Source: Flavobacterium psychrolimnae (GTDB lineage Bacteria > Bacteroidota > Bacteroidia > Flavobacteriales > Flavobacteriaceae). From it: a stretch of DNA of 64,000 bases. The notes under the pieces are model-generated. The model worked only from the letters and a program-made list of their open reading frames with translations, searched no databases and had not been told where the DNA came from. The DNA lies in NCBI RefSeq assembly GCF_003312425.1, contig NZ_QNUX01000001.1:248001-312000 (forward strand). Reading direction: 5' to 3'. Positions 60,666 through 64,000 of this stretch are shown here, piece after piece (the first letter of the stretch is position 1; each line of letters opens with the position of its first letter). The position numbers were made by a program, and so were the translations under genes.

Positions 60666-61447
60666 TGGAAAATAAAATCATCTTACAGGGTTCACAAATC
60701 AGCATTGGTTATTCTCATAAAAAAGAAAAAACCATTATTGCTTCTAACATTGATATTTGTTTAGAAAAAGGAAAACTTATTGCTTTAATCGGTGCCAACG
60801 GTATTGGTAAATCGACGCTTTTGCGAACCATAACAGGCATTCAAAAACCAATTTCAGGAACTGTTTTACTCAATGGTCAAAACATTCAAGAAATAGGCGC
60901 TTTAACATTGGCACAAAATCTAAGTGTAGTTCTCACCGAAAAATTGCCTCCAAGCAACTTGACTGTTTTTGAACTCATTGCTTTGGGAAGACAACCGTAC
61001 ACAAACTGGATTGGAAAATTAACTATTGAAGATATCACAAAAGTGAATGAAGCGATAGAATTGACTCAAATTAGTCATCTAGCTGCTAAAAGACACTACG
61101 AAATCAGCGACGGACAATTACAAATAGTCTTAATTGCACGAGCTTTGGCGCAAGACACACCGTTAATTATTTTGGATGAACCCACAACTCACTTGGATTT
61201 GCTGCATAAAGTGGTATTGTTTAAACTATTAAAAAAACTCACTCAAGAAACTCAAAAATGTATTTTATTCTCCACTCACGATATCGACATGGCGATACAA
61301 TTGAGTGATGAAATGATCATTATGACTCCAGAAAACATAGTGCAAGATCAACCGTGTAATTTGATTCTAAAAGGAACTTTTAATACGCTTTTCAAAGACG
61401 AGCATATTATTTTTGATGCGTCCAAAGGGAAATTTGTTATTTCTTAA
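60665..61447 (+). CDS. btuD: ABC transporter ATP-binding protein for cobalamin
   Basis: 260 residues from ATG at 60665; an in-frame start at 60629 lies inside the permease gene and is not needed. Walker A G-A-N-G-I-G-K-S-T (about 40-48), Q-loop L-S-V-V-L-T-E, signature E-I-S-D-G-Q-L-Q (where most ATPases have L-S-G-G-Q), Walker B L-I-I-L-D-E-P-T and the switch His in S-T-H-D. The signature loop's D-G is a mild departure. Ends with a 4-bp overlap of the convergent trmL gene. Confidence 0.92.
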   Translation: MENKIILQGSQISIGYSHKKEKTIIASNIDICLEKGKLIALIGANGIGKSTLLRTITGIQKPISGTVLLNGQNIQEIGALTLAQNLSVVLTEKLPPSNLTVFELIALGRQPYTNWIGKLTIEDITKVNEAIELTQISHLAAKRHYEISDGQLQIVLIARALAQDTPLIILDEPTTHLDLLHKVVLFKLLKKLTQETQKCILFSTHDIDMAIQLSDEMIIMTPENIVQDQPCNLILKGTFNTLFKDEHIIFDASKGKFVIS

Positions 61448-61899
61448 AGCTTCAATCCTATTTGTCTTTTTGCTTCGCCAATGACAAACGCTACCGAATT
61501 AGCGATATTGAAACTTCTTATCAACGGTGACATTGGAATGGTAAGATGATTGGGAAATTCATTTAAAACAGCTTCGCTCAAACCCTTACTTTCTTTTCCA
61601 AAAACTAACCAATCTCCATCTTGAAAATTAGTCTCCAGATATGATTTTTTGGCATGTGAACTCATTAGAAAAACACGAGATAAATCAGGAATTTGCGATT
61701 TCCATTCGGCTACATTTTGATACTCGGTCACATCAAGATGCACCCAATAATCCAAACCGGAACGTTTTAGGTTTTTATCATTAATGACAAATCCAAAAGG
61801 ATGAATCAAGTGCAAACGACTTTCCGTACCTACACACAGTCGGCCAATATTTCCAGTATTATTTGGTATTTCGGGTTCTACTAAAACGATGTTTAACAT
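61444..61899 (-). CDS. trmL: tRNA (cytidine/uridine-34 2'-O)-methyltransferase
   Basis: 151 residues, SPOUT fold: P-E-I-P-N-N-T-G-N-I-G-R-L near the start, F-G-K-E-S-K-G-L-S, and I-P-M-S-P-L-I-R-S-F-N-I-A-N-S-V-A for the knotted SAM site. It methylates the wobble position of tRNA-Leu in E. coli. Immediately downstream of the RNA pseudouridine synthase gene. Confidence 0.93.
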   Translation of the reverse strand: MLNIVLVEPEIPNNTGNIGRLCVGTESRLHLIHPFGFVINDKNLKRSGLDYWVHLDVTEYQNVAEWKSQIPDLSRVFLMSSHAKKSYLETNFQDGDWLVFGKESKGLSEAVLNEFPNHLTIPMSPLIRSFNIANSVAFVIGEAKRQIGLKL

Positions 61900-61955
61900 T
61901 TTATACTTTATTAGAAGATTGAAAAATTAAAAGATTAAAAAATTCATATAATCCT

Positions 61956-62531
61956 TTAAATTTCTATTTGAAAATTTTCTACTTCAATTACTTCTCCAGC
62001 CTGTAAATCATTGAGATGTACGTTTCCTATTCGAACACGAACCAAGCGCAATGTAGGAAAACCAACAGCAGCGGTCATTTTTCGGACTTGACGAAACTTC
62101 CCTTCATTCACCGTAATCGAAGCCCAAGAGGTTGGACCGTGACGTTCATCACGAATTTTTTTACCTCTGGCACCAAAAGCCGGAATTTCATGTATTAAAG
62201 AAGCATTGCATGGTTTTGTGATATACTTGGTTCCGTTAAAACCTATTTCAACTCCTTTTTGCAATTCATCAATCGCGTTCTGATGGATAATGCCATCGAC
62301 TTGAACATAATATTCCTTGTCTACTTTCTTGCTTCGAATGATTTCGCTCATCATTCCGTCCGTTGTGAGCAACAATAATCCTTCGGAATCTTCATCAAGA
62401 CGACCAATTGCCATGGTTCCTTTCGGAAAATCATACAACTCACCCAGCAGTTTCTTTTTTCTTTTTAACTCGTAAATAAACTGACTTAAATACCCATAGG
62501 GTTTGTGAATAATGAAATGCGAATGAGACAT
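61956..62531 (-). CDS. rluE: RsuA/RluE-family RNA pseudouridine synthase
   Basis: 191 residues with no S4 domain (RluE-like). Catalytic Asp in G-R-L-D-E-D-S-E-G-L-L-L-L-T-T-D-G; also H-K-P-Y-G-Y-L-S-Q and G-K-F-R-Q-V-R-K-M-T-A. Modifies 23S rRNA; the exact site is inferred from the family. Confidence 0.85.
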   Translation of the reverse strand: MSHSHFIIHKPYGYLSQFIYELKRKKKLLGELYDFPKGTMAIGRLDEDSEGLLLLTTDGMMSEIIRSKKVDKEYYVQVDGIIHQNAIDELQKGVEIGFNGTKYITKPCNASLIHEIPAFGARGKKIRDERHGPTSWASITVNEGKFRQVRKMTAAVGFPTLRLVRVRIGNVHLNDLQAGEVIEVENFQIEI

Positions 62532-62703
62532 TGTATTGAGTTAATTGTGCGCGCAAAGATAGTTCTGTTTTCGCTGGTTTTAAAATAGTGATGCCATACA
62601 TTTATTGGTTTAAACCAAAAGCTATGTTAAAAAATTCGATTATATCGCAATAATGACGTACTATTATAAAAGTTATCAGAATTAATTTTTAAAATTACAG
62701 CAT

Positions 62704-63069
62704 ATGGAAAGCAACGATTTAGGTTCAAAGAAAACAAATAATAAACAAAATACAAACGAAGGATTTAGCGGTCAGAATCTAGCCCAAAATACAAATCCTG
62801 AGGTTTCCCATTTGAAATCAGAAGTAGAAACTGATGCACATGGGAATCAAAAAATTGTACAAAGAGCACGAAATATAGAAGGAACTTTAGAACAAAATGA
62901 AGATAGCACTCCTATAAATTTAAGTTCTGATACCGCGAATGTTTCTGAAGAACAAGCTAAAAAAATGATTGAAAATAAAGATCATAACTCAGACATCATT
63001 CCAAACCGATATCCTAATGAGCATCCTGATAATAAGGAAGACAGAGGAAATATTAAACTGGATGAATAA
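62704..63069 (+). CDS. Hydrophilic hypothetical protein
   Basis: 121 residues, Asn/Glu/Lys-rich, no hydrophobic helix, likely disordered. Contains V-E-T-D-A-H-G-N-Q and an acidic/Asn-rich tail (D-I-I-P-N-R-Y-P-N-E-H-P-D). No family recognised. Single gene followed by a strong terminator. Confidence 0.6.
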   Translation: MESNDLGSKKTNNKQNTNEGFSGQNLAQNTNPEVSHLKSEVETDAHGNQKIVQRARNIEGTLEQNEDSTPINLSSDTANVSEEQAKKMIENKDHNSDIIPNRYPNEHPDNKEDRGNIKLDE

Positions 63070-63086
63070 CAATTGATTTTGTTTTT

Positions 63087-63129
63087 AAAAAGCCAATAGG
63101 AATGTAAATTCTTATTGGCTTTTTTTTTT
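63087..63129 (+). terminator. Terminator after the hydrophilic protein
   Basis: AAAAAGCCAATAGGAAT pairs with ATTCTTATTGGCTTTTTT around GTAA, followed by nine T residues. Confidence 0.92.
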
Positions 63130-63280
63130 GAAATTATTTCAATATAGCTTTATAATTAAGAATTAATAAACAAATCTTAAATATGAATACAGTTTCATTT
63201 ACAGTCTAAATTAGTTGAATTTATAATATTCTCTTAACGTTAGAAATATTATTTTTGCGACTTAATTCAATTGTAAACCT

Positions 63281-64000
63281 ATGAAACACAATTACCATTT
63301 GCGCCATTTAATGGCTTTTTTAAGTTTTATTTGCTGCTTTTCGGCCACCATTTTTGCCCAAGGAACGGCGCCAACAGCACAAGATTTACCTTTCTCTCAG
63401 GATTTTTCAACTCTAGATGTGGCCTCTGCTACATATCCTGCTGGATTTCAAGGTTGGACAGCAAGTACAGCTCCTGGAAGTGCATTCAATACAACAGCTA
63501 CATTAGTTGCAGACAGAGCATTAGTTGCCAGTAGTACAGCTGCTACAACTAGTGGAAACATCCATAACTACAACGGGAAAATTGGTTTTCTGAATACTGG
63601 TTCGTTAGATTTAGCCTTAGGATTTGCTTTCAAAACAGTTGGTAAATCAGGAATTGCAGTAGAATATGATGCCATGGTGATTCGCAATCCTTATAACGGA
63701 GGTACAAATAATCGAATCAACGAGTTAGTGCTACAATATAGAGTTGGTACTACTGATGCTTTTATTACTTTATTACCAACTGCATATTCGAGCGGTGTAA
63801 CAGGACAAACTTCGGGTACAACAGGACAAAATATTCAAAAAATCAAAGTTGTTCTGCCAACTGAATGTGACAATAAAGAAGTCATTCAGATCCGATGGAT
63901 TTCAAGACAAGTTTCAGGTGGTGGTTCTCGTCCTTCTTTTGCCGTTGACAACATCAGTGTGAATAATGATGTTACGCCTCCTGTAAATGCGGATGGGTTT
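63281..64000 (+). CDS. Secreted cell-surface protein, 3' end outside the window
   Basis: ATG at 63281 and frame open to the last base: 240 residues visible. Signal peptide about 1-26 (F-L-S-F-I-C-C-F-S-A-T-I-F-A), then a beta-rich body with repeated Thr/Gly/Ser and V-D-N-I-S-V near 228, typical of flavobacterial type IX-secreted surface proteins with carbohydrate- or lamin-like domains. The sorting domain, if any, lies beyond the window. A -7-like TATTTTTG is at 63250-63257. Confidence 0.82.
   Translation, partial: MKHNYHLRHLMAFLSFICCFSATIFAQGTAPTAQDLPFSQDFSTLDVASATYPAGFQGWTASTAPGSAFNTTATLVADRALVASSTAATTSGNIHNYNGKIGFLNTGSLDLALGFAFKTVGKSGIAVEYDAMVIRNPYNGGTNNRINELVLQYRVGTTDAFITLLPTAYSSGVTGQTSGTTGQNIQKIKVVLPTECDNKEVIQIRWISRQVSGGGSRPSFAVDNISVNNDVTPPVNADGF

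Noticed and set aside
60665..61447. btuD as a broken ATPase because of the E-I-S-D-G-Q signature
   Set aside because: Walker A, Walker B and switch His are intact and variation at this place is tolerated in some ABC proteins, so not called a pseudogene.

Overview
The window is a stretch of a low-GC Bacteroidota chromosome, most likely Flavobacterium or a close relative. The evidence is the AT-rich coding sequence, textbook Bacteroidota promoters (TTTG, about 20 bp, TAnnTTTG) in front of tgt, btuF and others, PpiC/FKBP-like and DUF4252 lipoproteins, a split transketolase, a SusC-like cobalamin receptor, and a final secreted protein of the flavobacterial cell-surface type. No plasmid or phage structural genes are visible.

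Left part (1-11.4 kb): a partial membrane protein, a secreted nuclease/phosphatase-fold enzyme, and a compact cyanophycin locus. In that locus isoaspartyl peptidase and cyanophycinase lie divergent from cyanophycin synthetase, which together would make, break and hydrolyse an Asp/Arg storage polymer. An exported 'asparagine synthetase B'-named protein, a DUF547 protein and a four-gene signalling cluster (membrane sensor, histidine kinase, NarL-type regulator, small protein) follow.

Island (11.42-25.17 kb): a 13.7-kb integrative element sits in the 3' end of tRNA-Leu(GAG). It is bounded by a 16-bp direct repeat, has paired arm-type repeats just inside both ends and a tyrosine integrase at the left end. 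It carries a second, catalytic-core-only recombinase; a three-gene restriction/defence operon (MmeI-like methyltransferase, helicase, GIY-YIG nuclease); a small protein resembling an HUH replication initiator/relaxase; an excisionase-like HTH protein; a RepA-like ATPase; a zinc-finger/Toprim-like protein; and several tiny proteins. No conjugation or virion genes are seen, so it looks like a self-replicating/mobilizable element or satellite carrying a defence cargo.

Middle (25.2-41.3 kb): three tRNAs, shikimate kinase, a PyrR-like phosphoribosyltransferase, an S4 RNA-binding protein, an FKBP-like lipoprotein, split transketolase with a palindromic repeat between its halves, and a run of stress/redox genes (two Crp-family regulators, Old Yellow Enzyme, DUF892, two rhodaneses, hydroxyisourate hydrolase, heme-binding protein, DoxX proteins, hydrolase, AraC regulator, aldo/keto reductase).

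41.4-43.7 kb is a cassette-like patch (acetyltransferase, then an unknown two-gene membrane/soluble pair) separated by palindromic non-coding sequences.

Right part (44-64 kb): tgt, an LptF/G-type permease, an EamA transporter, accA, dnaB, a decayed IS3-type transposase fragment, a TPR protein, a sigma/anti-sigma-like/DUF4252 operon, an S41 protease and an amidase. A cobalamin uptake locus follows: btuB with a cobalamin riboswitch, divergent from btuF-btuC-btuD, which has its own short-leader promoter. Two RNA modification enzymes and a secreted protein cut by the window end complete it.
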